Assembly (NCBI RefSeq): GCF_042649825.1
Contig: NZ_JBHSAB010000020.1
Span: 5,553-69,552 of the forward strand
DNA length: 64,000 nucleotides
Direction of reading: 5' to 3'
Origin: Legionella_C dresdenensis
GTDB taxonomy: Bacteria > Pseudomonadota > Gammaproteobacteria > Legionellales > Legionellaceae
Every line of letters begins with the position of its first letter. Position 1 is the stretch's first letter. A program made the translations under genes and the position numbers. A model generated the notes under the pieces. That model ran no database searches, had not been told where the DNA came from, and worked only from the letters and a program-made list of their open reading frames with translations. Below, piece after piece: positions 19,937 to 29,037 of this stretch.

Positions 19937-20836
19937 TCATTTACCCGCTTCTACCTGCGCTACTACATAAGACAATATCTGAGCAGCAATATTATCCCCT
20001 GTCGCCAACTCCATTCCCTTAAAACCTGGCGACGAATTCGCTTCGCAGACAATAAAGCCATCAGGGCCAAATAATAAATCAATTCCGGCGATTTCAAGAC
20101 CTACTGTTTTGCTGCATGTTAACGCTAAATGCTCAATTTCACTGTTTAACGGAAAGGCGCTGACATCACCGCCCAATGAATAATTTGCTTTGAAGCTGTG
20201 GTGGGCTGTGCGCTGCATACAGCCAATAACGCGCTCACCAAGTACAAAAACCCGTAAATCACGCCCATAACTGCTGGCTATAAATTGCTGGGCAATATAG
20301 GTCTGGTTAGGCTGCGGCCCTAATAAACCCAGCAAATCGATAAAACTATTTACACTTTCACACAAACAAACACCATTCCCTTTCGCACCTGCAATCGCCT
20401 TCATTACAATAGGGAAACCGAGCTCCTGCTCGACTAACGCGGCTGAGACTGGAAAATTTAACAGCATGGTTTTAGGTATTGGCAACCCATTTTTCATCAT
20501 CAATTGGCCAGTCAACAGTTTGTCTTTTACATTTTCAATCGATTCAGGCGTATTAGCGCAATAAACACCGGATAACTCAAATTGCCGCAGTAAAGCCAAG
20601 GCCTGATAAGTTGTGTCGGCTCCGGTGCGGGGAATAATAAAATCGGGAGCTTTTATCTGTTTTCCATTCAATAAAATCCGCGGCTCTTTGGCTGAGATAA
20701 TCAATTCCAGGCTGGCGGGATTAATCACGCTCAGATCGATAGCCAATTTTTTGCTTTCAGCAACCAAACGATTCACGCCATGATCGGCATCCGTTAACTC
20801 TTTTTGCCCACGTTTATAAAAAATCCAACCTTTCAT
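19937..20836 (-). CDS. RimK-like ATP-grasp ligase
   Basis: A 299-residue ATP-grasp enzyme of the RimK/glutathione-synthetase-like group, which joins a carboxylate to an amine through an acyl-phosphate. Visible motifs are FPIVMKAIAGAKGNGV (nucleotide-binding loop), YGRDLRVFVLGERVIG and the metal-binding FIVCEANSSPGFKGME. RimK adds glutamates to ribosomal protein S6. Relatives modify other proteins, F420 or tetrahydromethanopterin, so the substrate is uncertain. It stands alone between a repeat and a divergent unknown gene. Confidence 0.85.
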   Translation of the reverse strand: MKGWIFYKRGQKELTDADHGVNRLVAESKKLAIDLSVINPASLELIISAKEPRILLNGKQIKAPDFIIPRTGADTTYQALALLRQFELSGVYCANTPESIENVKDKLLTGQLMMKNGLPIPKTMLLNFPVSAALVEQELGFPIVMKAIAGAKGNGVCLCESVNSFIDLLGLLGPQPNQTYIAQQFIASSYGRDLRVFVLGERVIGCMQRTAHHSFKANYSLGGDVSAFPLNSEIEHLALTCSKTVGLEIAGIDLLFGPDGFIVCEANSSPGFKGMELATGDNIAAQILSYVVAQVEAGK

Positions 20837-20921
20837 CCTGATTCCTTAAAAACCAGTCGTTGCTTCACATATTAAACACATGGTATAATTTGTGGACAAT
20901 AACCGCACTTAGAATTTTATT

Positions 20922-22484
20922 ATGCCTATTTTATCAGCGTCAGAAATCTTACAAGGCGATCAAGCCTTTTCCAGAGAAAGTTATCATGATGCCTTGGGCC
21001 ATTATGCAGATGCGATTAATAAAACTAATCAAATATATAGTGACCCTTCCGATCCTGCAAGTCCAACATCTGATGAGTATTATGATCAATATATTTATAT
21101 CGACAACCGCATACTTTTTACTTACGCTGAATTAATTCGACAGGCAGACCCCAAACTGGCCTCGGATTTATATAACAACATGGCAAAAGCTCATAGGCGG
21201 CTTGAGGTAGTGCAGCGCAAATTTAAATTTTCCAAAAAGACCGTATCTACTCCTGAAATGCTTCAGGAAACTTATCTTGCGCTTGCAGCATCATGCAGTA
21301 AGCTTGCTAAAAAACTATTAAGGAGTCTGCCAAAAGACCCTACACCTGATATGTTGAATGAAATTGCAAAATGGCTAAGCTCAGCGATTATATTCCAGGA
21401 TAAGGGAGAGGCAACTATCGAAACTCGTTGGCGTTCTCATTTCGTATCCCTTCTGAAATTCATCCTGCCCAGAATTCCAGAGGAAAGTCTTGATGCGTAT
21501 TTTAAAGCATGTGTTGCCTTAAAACTTGGAACCTCTGAGCCAGCCCTGTTTTTTGAAATATGTTATTATCAATTACAAGCTGGGGTGCAATTAAATGCAT
21601 GGGAAGCTTATTATGAAGGTACGCACCTTATTGCTCAGCTTGGGAAAAAATCTGAAAGCTTGAAATTTATCAATGAATTTAAGCTGCTCTGTCAACAATG
21701 GAATTCGAAGCAACTTACCGCTGACCAACATGCCGACAACGAACGCATACGCTTAAAAAGGGAAAGCAGCAGGAAGAGCGCACGGATGCCAGCCCCCAGT
21801 ATCCGTTACCCCCTTGTATTATTTAAAAAAGAAGCTCCAGGCGGCAGCGCTTCTGATTTATCTATTGATTCCTATTGTTCTGCTTTTACTACTGCATTTA
21901 ATAGCCTGAAAACAATGAATAGCAATATTTACAGTACTATTTTTTATTTTTTAGCTAATTACTGCCTTGAAAGAAAAACGGATTTGGCTGAATTCCTGGG
22001 CATCACAGGGTTTTATGAGCGAGATACATTTATAATCACCCAAGACAAATTCATTATATCTGCTTATGATTTACTGGCAACTGCACTCAGGTTTGACCCC
22101 TCAAACGATGAAGCAAAACATCTCATAAGTGAAATACAAGAATCTCATCCAAGAACTATCGAAATGTTACTCTGGTACCGACACGATGATCCCCTCTCTC
22201 AAAATCAAACTTCTGATCAGGCTGAAAATTTCAAACATGCCTTAGACGACTTTTTTAATGAATTGGCAACGTATTTCAACGATTACTCAAACAAGCTCTC
22301 TGACGTGATTAAGTCTATTTTCAATCATGTTATGCTTTCTTGCCGGGAAAATCATGTGTTTGGAGAACAGACAGAAGAATTGGCTGCCCAAGTTACTAAC
22401 CTTTTTTACCAGCAGGTTAGAGAAATGGAAGCAACCCTACTTCCACTACAAGCAATTAGTGAAACAGTATCAATGGCTTATTGA
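20922..22484 (+). CDS. Hypothetical helical, TPR-like protein
   Basis: A 520-residue cytosolic-type protein that I do not recognise. The start (SASEILQGDQAFSRESYHDALGHYADAI) resembles a tetratricopeptide repeat, and similar helix pairs recur through about residue 460. No signal peptide, membrane segment or catalytic motif is visible. The ribosome site is weak. It lies 54 bp upstream of a second protein of similar character and is probably co-transcribed with it. A host-directed effector or a scaffold are both possible, and neither can be shown from the sequence. Confidence 0.7.
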   Translation: MPILSASEILQGDQAFSRESYHDALGHYADAINKTNQIYSDPSDPASPTSDEYYDQYIYIDNRILFTYAELIRQADPKLASDLYNNMAKAHRRLEVVQRKFKFSKKTVSTPEMLQETYLALAASCSKLAKKLLRSLPKDPTPDMLNEIAKWLSSAIIFQDKGEATIETRWRSHFVSLLKFILPRIPEESLDAYFKACVALKLGTSEPALFFEICYYQLQAGVQLNAWEAYYEGTHLIAQLGKKSESLKFINEFKLLCQQWNSKQLTADQHADNERIRLKRESSRKSARMPAPSIRYPLVLFKKEAPGGSASDLSIDSYCSAFTTAFNSLKTMNSNIYSTIFYFLANYCLERKTDLAEFLGITGFYERDTFIITQDKFIISAYDLLATALRFDPSNDEAKHLISEIQESHPRTIEMLLWYRHDDPLSQNQTSDQAENFKHALDDFFNELATYFNDYSNKLSDVIKSIFNHVMLSCRENHVFGEQTEELAAQVTNLFYQQVREMEATLLPLQAISETVSMAY

Positions 22485-22538
22485 CCTGACGAAAGTCCAA
22501 AAGTACAATTAACATACTCTTTTAATAGTGATTAAACT

Positions 22539-23417
22539 ATGCCTAATACCCCGCCCCCCGTTAATACAAGTAATGACTCGTTGCCAGAAAAAACTACTGG
22601 CAATTTTCCAGGAAAACACCGATTAGATCAGGAAGAAATGCAGTATTTTCCGCTAAAAAAGCGTTTTTTTCGTAGTGCTCTGGCCGCACCCTCCGTTGAT
22701 GATCATGCCGGTCCGATACCCGTTGCTGAATTAAAAGAGATTTCTCCCAGCACCTCTCCAGGGTCGCAACAGGCGGCCAGGATACTCTCTCCTGGAGAGT
22801 TTCTGGCAACAATACAACCTTGTCATAGCGTTGGACTATTCGGAACGCAGCCACAAGCAGCGTCCATAAAAAAACCGCTTCCAAATCTCAGCCTGAGAGC
22901 TTTTGAGCAGGCGGTTGACAAGCTGGTGGAAGAGCATTCAGGAACTGAACCGAAACCTGCGATCTTTATGTCGATATTATTACAGTGTTTTGCAGAGTTT
23001 TTTAGAACCCGGAAATGTTCGCCCAAAACTACTTTCAAATTATATTTTGAAGCTATGGAATTAGCTCCAGACAATCAGAGTTTGCGTACTCTCATGCAAA
23101 AGCTGATTGCAAGCAGACAGTATAGCCATGCATCTAATCTGGTTGAAAGAGCGAACAGTTTATTGGCGCTACGGCCAATGCCAGTTCCTAAAGATCGGGC
23201 ATATTTTAAAAAATCATTGGATGACTTGTTAGCCAATGTAGAGAATCAGGCGGCAAGCAAAAATCAAACCATTGCGGCTTTTTTGATGGAGATGGCACAG
23301 TCATTGGATCAACGCAGCTATTTAAACAATAAAAATATTAAATTTACGCAATATTATAATGCAGAAATAATAGCACTAACTAATCAGGATGAGAGTACGG
23401 TCTGCACGTATCCTTAA
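22539..23417 (+). CDS. Hypothetical protein, disordered N-terminus and helical C-terminus
   Basis: A 292-residue protein that I do not recognise. The first 130 or so residues are Pro/Ser/Thr-rich and probably disordered. From about 130 on (FEQAVDKLVEEHSG, FKLYFEAMELAPDNQSLRTL) the sequence is helical and TPR-like, reminiscent of the preceding gene. It has no signal peptide. The 3' end lies 20 bp from a convergent lipoprotein gene. The layout fits a scaffold or effector, but this is conjecture. Confidence 0.68.
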   Translation: MPNTPPPVNTSNDSLPEKTTGNFPGKHRLDQEEMQYFPLKKRFFRSALAAPSVDDHAGPIPVAELKEISPSTSPGSQQAARILSPGEFLATIQPCHSVGLFGTQPQAASIKKPLPNLSLRAFEQAVDKLVEEHSGTEPKPAIFMSILLQCFAEFFRTRKCSPKTTFKLYFEAMELAPDNQSLRTLMQKLIASRQYSHASNLVERANSLLALRPMPVPKDRAYFKKSLDDLLANVENQAASKNQTIAAFLMEMAQSLDQRSYLNNKNIKFTQYYNAEIIALTNQDESTVCTYP

Positions 23418-23436
23418 TTTGATAAAACGCAGGTGG

Positions 23437-23682
23437 TTACCACCTGCGTCCATCCCATCCGCGGCTGTAATATCCGCCGTAACCATAAAAACCACGATGA
23501 CCATACCAGTAATTATTTCCCCAGCCGTAGCCAGTATAATAAGGGCGATAGCCATAATAGCCGACGGAGTACACATAATCATTGTTGTAGCCAGGATAAT
23601 AAGTCGTAGTGGATACTGTCGTGCAACCAGACATTAAAACTAGCGGTGCTGACAGAGCTAACGTAAGAACCGTTCTTTTCAT
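23437..23682 (-). CDS. Small Tyr/Gly-rich lipoprotein
   Basis: An 81-residue lipoprotein. The frame is open further upstream, but the ATG at 23682 has a GGGAAG ribosome site and begins a proper lipoprotein signal (MKRTVLTLALSAPLVLMSGC), which puts the lipidated Cys at residue 20. The mature part is almost entirely Tyr, Gly, Asn and Arg (YYGYRPYYTGYGWGNNYWYG). Such tails are seen in small surface lipoproteins of unknown role. It is monocistronic by appearance. Confidence 0.75.
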   Translation of the reverse strand: MKRTVLTLALSAPLVLMSGCTTVSTTTYYPGYNNDYVYSVGYYGYRPYYTGYGWGNNYWYGHRGFYGYGGYYSRGWDGRRW

Positions 23683-23803
23683 GAGCACACTTCCCTGCCA
23701 AGGTTTGGTTAATTTGAGTATAAGACAAGAATAAATATTTTTCAAAGTGGATTTATTTGAGGCAAACTGTGTTGATCAGGGTTTATGGTGATAGATAATT
23801 AAT

Positions 23804-23925
23804 GTTACCCTCTCCCCAACCCTCTCCCGATACGGGAGAGGGAGCTTATTGTTCATTTCCAGCTATCGGAGAAGAGAATTATTGTTCCCTCTCCCGTATC
23901 GGGAGAGGGCCAGGGAGAGGGTAAA
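23804..23925. repeat. Inverted-repeat element with CCCTCTCCCG/CGGGAGAGGG arms
   Basis: The outer ends TTACCCTCTCCC and GGGAGAGGGTAA are inverted. Inside each is a hairpin CCCTCTCCCG-ata-CGGGAGAGGG (left) and CCCTCTCCCG-tat-CGGGAGAGGG (right), about 40 bp apart. It fills the gap between the lipoprotein gene and yajQ. A non-coding MITE/REP-type element, seen once in this window. Confidence 0.8.
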
Positions 23926-23930
23926 CAAGA

Positions 23931-24416
23931 TTAATCGCGGAAATTCTCGTATTGCAGTGGAATATCAAGCTCTGATTTCTTCAGTAAAGCAATCGCTTCC
24001 TGCAAATCATCGCGTTTTTTGCCGGTAACCCGGACTTTATCCCCTTGAATAGACGCCTGTACTTTCATTTTGCTGTCTTTAAGCAATTTTACAATGTCCT
24101 TGGCTTTGGGCTGATCGATGCCTTGTTTGAAAGTCATGGTTAAGCTGTACGTCTTGCCGCTATGAACCGGCTCATCTTCGATTTCAATGCCTGCTGCACT
24201 GACATTGCGTTTGCTTAAATGAGTGCGGACCAGATCTTCAAGTTGTCTGACCTGGAAATCTGATTCTGATTTTAGGGTAACGACCAGCTCTTTCAGTTCA
24301 ATACTGGATTCAACACCACGAAAATCAAACCGGGTTCCCATTTCACGGGCGGCGTTATCAACAGCGTTTTTTAACTCAACTTCATTAATTTCGGAAACAA
24401 TATCAAAAGAAGGCAT
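23931..24416 (-). CDS. yajQ: YajQ family nucleotide-binding protein
   Basis: A 161-residue UPF0234/YajQ protein with two RRM-like ferredoxin folds. Family members bind nucleic acid or nucleotides, and some bind cyclic di-GMP. The N-terminus PSFDIVSEINEVELKNAVDNA and the C-terminal KDSKMKVQASIQGDKVRV are diagnostic, and the length is typical. It appears to be transcribed alone. The element at 23804-23925 lies just beyond the stop and may terminate it. Confidence 0.93.
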   Translation of the reverse strand: MPSFDIVSEINEVELKNAVDNAAREMGTRFDFRGVESSIELKELVVTLKSESDFQVRQLEDLVRTHLSKRNVSAAGIEIEDEPVHSGKTYSLTMTFKQGIDQPKAKDIVKLLKDSKMKVQASIQGDKVRVTGKKRDDLQEAIALLKKSELDIPLQYENFRD

Positions 24417-24487
24417 AGTTCACCCATTTATTAATAAAAACGCTATTATAAACTGAATAACCAACAAGAAAACAGCAGCGAGGCGAT

Positions 24488-24874
24488 ATGACTCATGATA
24501 TTGATGATGCGATTAAAATATGCCGTATTTATACGCCACCACCGCGAAAACAGGGGGTATGGATTTTAGTGGACAGGTTATGGCCGCGCGGGATTAAAAA
24601 AGAATCGGTTGCATTAGATTTATGGTTGAAGGAAATTGCACCGAGTACAGCGTTAAGGAAGTGGTTTCATGGTGATCCGGGCGTACGATGGGAGGAGTTT
24701 GTAAAAAAATATCTGGTTGAATTACGGGATAAGGGTGATTTAATTGAACAAATCCGGGATGCTGCGCTACATTCACCAGTGACCTTATTTTACGGCGCAA
24801 AAGATACGCAGCATAATCACGCCAGGATTGTAAAAGCGATTGTCCTTTCCTGGCCTGCTGAGCCGGATATTTAG
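24488..24874 (+). CDS. DUF488 family protein (YeaO-like)
   Basis: A 128-residue DUF488 protein. Diagnostic text includes ILVDRLWPRGIKK, WLKEIAPSTALRKWFHGDP and the C-terminal TLFYGAKDTQHNHA. The family is small and cytoplasmic, and its biochemical role is not established. The ATG at 24488 follows a GAGGCGAT ribosome site. It converges on a small membrane-like gene, overlapping its 3' end by 4 bp. Confidence 0.88.
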   Translation: MTHDIDDAIKICRIYTPPPRKQGVWILVDRLWPRGIKKESVALDLWLKEIAPSTALRKWFHGDPGVRWEEFVKKYLVELRDKGDLIEQIRDAALHSPVTLFYGAKDTQHNHARIVKAIVLSWPAEPDI

Positions 24875-25173
24875 GTTGGATCGCTTTTGTTGGTTGTGGC
24901 AGGATTTTCCTGTCGCCGGCGCTGAATTATCCAATTTGAAAGGTAATACATTACCACTAGAGGGAAAAAAGCTCTTTTGAGAAATCGCGATTTTAACAAC
25001 GTAGAAAAAATTAAAGAGCTACCGCCTAATTGGACAAAAGAAAATAACATTTTGAATATTTGCTCAATTGGCGAGTATTTTTCACCTGATGCCGTTTTTG
25101 ATAGCTGATTAAAGTTAGTAAAGTTCTGTTTTTTCGCAAAATTATAAAGCAAACTTGCCAACCAAAACCTCAT
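24871..25173 (-). CDS. Small hypothetical protein with a hydrophobic segment
   Basis: A 100-residue protein, basic, with one hydrophobic stretch near residues 60-82 (FFPLVVMYYLSNWII) and an Arg-rich tail. A strong GGAGG ribosome site sits 9 bp before the ATG at 25173, which supports it as a real gene. No family recognised. It overlaps the DUF488 stop by 4 bp on the opposite strand. Confidence 0.6.
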   Translation of the reverse strand: MRFWLASLLYNFAKKQNFTNFNQLSKTASGEKYSPIEQIFKMLFSFVQLGGSSLIFSTLLKSRFLKRAFFPLVVMYYLSNWIIQRRRQENPATTNKSDPT

Positions 25174-25282
25174 TAATATATCCTCCGTTTTAAAGCAAAA
25201 AACCCCATATACAACTGATGAAAGGCGACATTATTATTTTAGCATTTAATTGATAAAAATGTGGGTAATTAAGGATATATTT

Positions 25283-26968
25283 TTATAACTGGAAGTGCAG
25301 CCGATTGTGATCGGGCGCAGGTTCATTGCCCTTAAAGGCAGTGTGAACCAGGTTGAGGAAATAATAGCTTTTCCTTTGCACGGTCAAGAAATCGAAAACC
25401 TCTGCAATAATCGCTAATAATGGCTCTTTCGTCACGGCAATAAGCTCTAATTGTTTTTTTGCGTCCATCAGTGCCTCTAAGCGTTCACTCGGGCTATAGC
25501 TGTTTTTGAGTTTATTGATTAACCCACTGCATAATCTTTTTCTTTTTTCTATTGCAGATATCCTGGGTATATTTATAAAAAAAAGCTGAGAATAAGCTTC
25601 CTCTTCCTGTTTTGCTAAATGTTCAGAATAAAGGTTTAATTGATCCAGCGTATCTTCGTAGCCAGAACTTTCCAACCATTCTTTAAAAGCTTTCACCTCA
25701 AACCGATCCTCTTTTACAGCAGCAAACTCGTGCTCAGTACATTTTAATTGATGATGTTCGAATCGGGTATAAATACTTCTGCGAAGCTTGTCAGTGTTGA
25801 ACAAGTCTAAAATTTCCTGAAGCTTAGAAACGGAAGTAATAAATGACGCAAAGGGAACTGCTGCAAAAAAATGTTCATACAGCGGTGGCTGAATAAGTTG
25901 CAGGCATTGTTTAAATAATTCTTTTTCAGTTATAAGCGGACCAAATTTTGCCAGAAAATGATTTAAGACCTCAGGCGAAGTCTGCTTCAGCAGTTCGGGT
26001 ATCATGGTTGATCTTTGCAGCGATGTATTTTCAGTGAAATACCAGGACAAAGGCGCCACTAATACTTGTTGAATTTGCGCCATTTTTTTCCATTCACCAT
26101 AAGACTTTAGACATTCGCTAACAGGATGAACCAACCAGGAGGCATATTTTTTGGTAAATTTTTCTCCTACCGCGGGATCAAGTACGGCCAATAATACTGA
26201 GAATTTTTCAACAGTATCATAAGTGCTGAAAATCTCATCAAATTTTGCATCAATAATTGCTTGTTGTTTTTCGCTCGAGCATTTCGATAATAACTTATCG
26301 ATTCCTGCCACATTAACTAATTCTCTTAATCGAGGTGAAACACGATTAAATGCACGTTCAAAAACGTCAGGATCGAATAAGAACAGAGCAAGGTCATTAA
26401 AACTATGAATATAGCAGAACAGGGAATCATAGAATGGATAAGGCCCCCCTTTATAGCTCAGCAGCACTCCAAGTAATCCACTATCATCACCATCTAGCTC
26501 AGGTTCACTCTCGGGATTGAGAGTTAAATTTTTATCCTTACTTAATCTAAATTTCTCCGGCGCAAAATGGCCATCTTTCTCAGTTGCTTCCTTGAGGGAT
26601 AAAGAACCTCGAGTACGCATTGTTACCCCCGGCATTATCATCTGGCATACCGGTTGCCCAGGGTGGGCAATTACTTCGGCAATTTTAAGACATAGCTGAT
26701 TAATGGGCAAAAATGGCTGACGAGTGTAGCAAAGATTGCTAATCAGCAACTTATTTCCTCGATTTCGAATAAGCGCCTCAATGATCTCATATAGTATATC
26801 AGGAGGATCCTCCTTTAAAGCGTTTATGAAGTCAGTTAAACAGATACTGATATATTTGGCCTCTTCCTGCATCATATCTATTATTCTTTTTTCAAGTTTT
26901 GGAGAATAAACAGCCGGTTCCTGCTGATAGTTCTGCAATAATTGCTGTAATTGTTTTTTGATAGTCAT
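25283..26968 (-). CDS. Hypothetical helical protein
   Basis: A 561-residue soluble protein that I do not recognise. It is Leu/Glu/Lys-rich and helical throughout, without a signal peptide, membrane helix or known catalytic motif. The central part (about 190-400) has repeated Phe/Leu-rich helices such as DSLFCYIHSFNDLALFLFDP. An acidic, disordered patch lies around residues 145-165 (LNPESEPELDGDDSG). It is monocistronic between small unrelated genes. Size and composition resemble secreted effectors of intracellular gammaproteobacteria, but no specific domain supports this. Confidence 0.72.
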   Translation of the reverse strand: MTIKKQLQQLLQNYQQEPAVYSPKLEKRIIDMMQEEAKYISICLTDFINALKEDPPDILYEIIEALIRNRGNKLLISNLCYTRQPFLPINQLCLKIAEVIAHPGQPVCQMIMPGVTMRTRGSLSLKEATEKDGHFAPEKFRLSKDKNLTLNPESEPELDGDDSGLLGVLLSYKGGPYPFYDSLFCYIHSFNDLALFLFDPDVFERAFNRVSPRLRELVNVAGIDKLLSKCSSEKQQAIIDAKFDEIFSTYDTVEKFSVLLAVLDPAVGEKFTKKYASWLVHPVSECLKSYGEWKKMAQIQQVLVAPLSWYFTENTSLQRSTMIPELLKQTSPEVLNHFLAKFGPLITEKELFKQCLQLIQPPLYEHFFAAVPFASFITSVSKLQEILDLFNTDKLRRSIYTRFEHHQLKCTEHEFAAVKEDRFEVKAFKEWLESSGYEDTLDQLNLYSEHLAKQEEEAYSQLFFINIPRISAIEKRKRLCSGLINKLKNSYSPSERLEALMDAKKQLELIAVTKEPLLAIIAEVFDFLTVQRKSYYFLNLVHTAFKGNEPAPDHNRLHFQL

Positions 26969-27119
26969 ATTCTAATTGTAAAGAAAAAATGCATTCTTAT
27001 TATAAAAATGTGATTTATGCAATCCATTGTTGCGCACACCTTTTCAAAGAAAACAATCGTAGCCTTGATGCAGCGCAGCGTAATCAAGGTTTGCCTGAGC
27101 ATGTCATGGGGGAAACCGG

Positions 27120-27146
27120 GTGTTGGGCTTTACAGCCCCAACCTAC
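27120..27146. repeat. REP-like palindrome, second copy
   Basis: TGTTGGGCTTTACAGCCCCA followed by ACCTACG, the same core as at 18021. It sits in the 244-bp gap between the 561-residue gene and ychJ. A separate imperfect palindrome lies at about 27060-27090 (TAGCCTTGATGC / GTAATCAAGG). Confidence 0.65.
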
Positions 27147-27212
27147 GCTGATTAGCGTTTACGCTTTTGTTTAAAAGCGCTACTATTACGGAAATTTGCC
27201 TGGAGTCACTTT

Positions 27213-27692
27213 ATGACTGTGTGTCCGTGTAATTCAACTTTGGATTATCTCGCTTGTTGTGGCCTGTATCACAGGCAGCAGGGTATTGCCCCAACGCCGG
27301 AAGCACTGATGCGTTCGCGTTATAGCGCTTATTCGATGGCGAATATTGAATATATTAAGCAAACCATGTCCGGTAAGCCGCTGCAGGGCTTTAATGATGT
27401 TGAGGCCGCGCGTTGGGCAAGTTCGGTAGTCTGGCTTGGGTTAGAGGTGGTTCAGGCTTATCAGGATAATGACACAACAGGCCGGGTGGAGTTTATTGCC
27501 CGTTATCTGGAGAACGATACGGTTAAAAGCATTCATGAAGTCAGTGATTTTCAAGGTATTAACGGTCGCTGGTATTATGTTGGCGGAGCGCATGTTCAGG
27601 AGCCGTCAATGAAAATTGCCCGTAATATGCCCTGCCCTTGCGGTAGTATGAAAAAATTTAAGAATTGCCATGCGGGCCGTCTGTCTATTTGA
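27213..27692 (+). CDS. ychJ: YchJ-like SEC-C motif protein (UPF0225)
   Basis: A 159-residue YchJ homologue. It has Cys-rich zinc-binding ends: an N-terminal CPCNST...CC and a C-terminal SEC-C motif CPCGSMKKFKNCH. Between these is the NTF2-like core (ALMRSRYSAYSMANIEYIKQT). SEC-C motifs bind zinc and often mediate protein contacts, as at the end of SecA. The function of YchJ is not established. A GGAG ribosome site precedes the ATG. The 3' end overlaps the convergent transporter gene by 8 bp. Confidence 0.9.
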   Translation: MTVCPCNSTLDYLACCGLYHRQQGIAPTPEALMRSRYSAYSMANIEYIKQTMSGKPLQGFNDVEAARWASSVVWLGLEVVQAYQDNDTTGRVEFIARYLENDTVKSIHEVSDFQGINGRWYYVGGAHVQEPSMKIARNMPCPCGSMKKFKNCHAGRLSI

Positions 27693-28935
27693 CCAACTGG
27701 AAATAAAAGAACAGGATACTGGCTCCGGTCATCAAGATCCAAGTCAGGACGCCCAGGCTATTAGATAAAATACCATTGGTCTTTTTTCCCATAATTTTTT
27801 TATCGTTGGCCATCCACAGGATAATCAGCAATAAGGGTGGTGACGCGAGACCATTTGCAATCGCTGAAATAATAAGCGCCTTGATAGGATTCAAACCAAT
27901 TAAATTCAAAAGCAAAGCCAGTAAAATGGAAAGGCCAATCAGGAAATAAAATAACTTTGCGTGTTTTAACTTCTTGTCCAAACCCTCGCTGCAGTCGAAG
28001 GTGCTACAAACCATATACGAAAGACAGCCTGCTAAAACAGGTATCGCTAAAAATCCGGTTCCCAAAATTCCTAATGAGAATAGAAGAAAAGCAAATTCAC
28101 CTGCAAGCGGCTCCAGCGCTTTTGCCGCATCTTCTACGGTCAGAATTTGATGAATGCCATTTTTATACAACACGGTTCCCGTGGTTAAAATAATAAAATA
28201 CATCACCAGATTTGAACTAAACATACCAACAGCAACATCTTGTACCATTTTGGTAAAATGTTTGCCGGTTAATTTTGTTTTTTTATGCTTCGCGTCCTCT
28301 ACTGCCATTGTGGTTTGCCAAAAGAAAAGATATGGGGATATCGTCGTGCCCAAAATGGCAATGAACATTCCAACATATTCATAGGTAAAAATAAATCCGG
28401 GAGTAAAAGACGATTTTAAAATAGCCGGCAGATCCTGTTTACAAAGGAAGGGAATAATTAAATAGAGTAGTAACGACAAGCATAAATATTTTAGAAACGA
28501 CACCATTTGCCTATACGAGAGTACAATGATGTAAAACAACATAAATATACACATGACCAGAGAGGCAATAAAGATAGGGATTGCAGGAACAAGAAGATGG
28601 ATTACCGCCCCCATACTGGCAATATCAGCACTGATGTTAAACACTATGGTCGGAACCATTAGCAAAAGAATGGTATATATAATAAAGGGCGAATAATGGC
28701 GTTTAATATTGCTTATTAAGCCTTGGGAACTAGCCAGGCCTATTCTCGCGCACATCTCCTGAACGGCGAGCATTAATGGAAAGGTAAGAAACGCCGTCCA
28801 TAACAGTCCTAAGCCAAATTGAGCGCCTGCTTGCGAATAAGTCGCGATTCCTGAAGGGTCATCATCACTGGCGCCGGTAATTAATCCGGGCCCCAGTTTT
28901 GCGAAAAAATTTTTTATCGATCCCTTTTTCTTCAT
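27685..28935 (-). CDS. Nramp-family transporter with altered metal-site motifs
   Basis: A 416-residue membrane protein with about 11 helices and the Nramp (SLC11-like) layout. The first helix carries GASDDDPSGI (Asp26), where transition-metal Nramps have DPGN. Helix 6 reads FFWQTTMAVED where the canonical MPH metal-binding motif is expected. The fold is therefore clear, but classical Mn/Fe selectivity is doubtful. Related divergent Nramps transport other cations such as Mg or Al. It is monocistronic, convergent with ychJ and divergent from pncC. Confidence 0.82.
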   Translation of the reverse strand: MKKKGSIKNFFAKLGPGLITGASDDDPSGIATYSQAGAQFGLGLLWTAFLTFPLMLAVQEMCARIGLASSQGLISNIKRHYSPFIIYTILLLMVPTIVFNISADIASMGAVIHLLVPAIPIFIASLVMCIFMLFYIIVLSYRQMVSFLKYLCLSLLLYLIIPFLCKQDLPAILKSSFTPGFIFTYEYVGMFIAILGTTISPYLFFWQTTMAVEDAKHKKTKLTGKHFTKMVQDVAVGMFSSNLVMYFIILTTGTVLYKNGIHQILTVEDAAKALEPLAGEFAFLLFSLGILGTGFLAIPVLAGCLSYMVCSTFDCSEGLDKKLKHAKLFYFLIGLSILLALLLNLIGLNPIKALIISAIANGLASPPLLLIILWMANDKKIMGKKTNGILSNSLGVLTWILMTGASILFFYFQLVK

Positions 28936-29037
28936 TAGATTTTTGCCTGTTTATCCCTATGATTTCCGCCAATCTCTTTTTTATATTAAAATTCTTTTTA
29001 TAAAGGTGTCAATTATACATTTTTTGTAAGAAGAACT

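Noticed and set aside
23389..23637. ORF antisense to the small lipoprotein gene
   Set aside because: The minus-strand frame has a lipoprotein signal and ribosome site; the plus-strand frame has neither.
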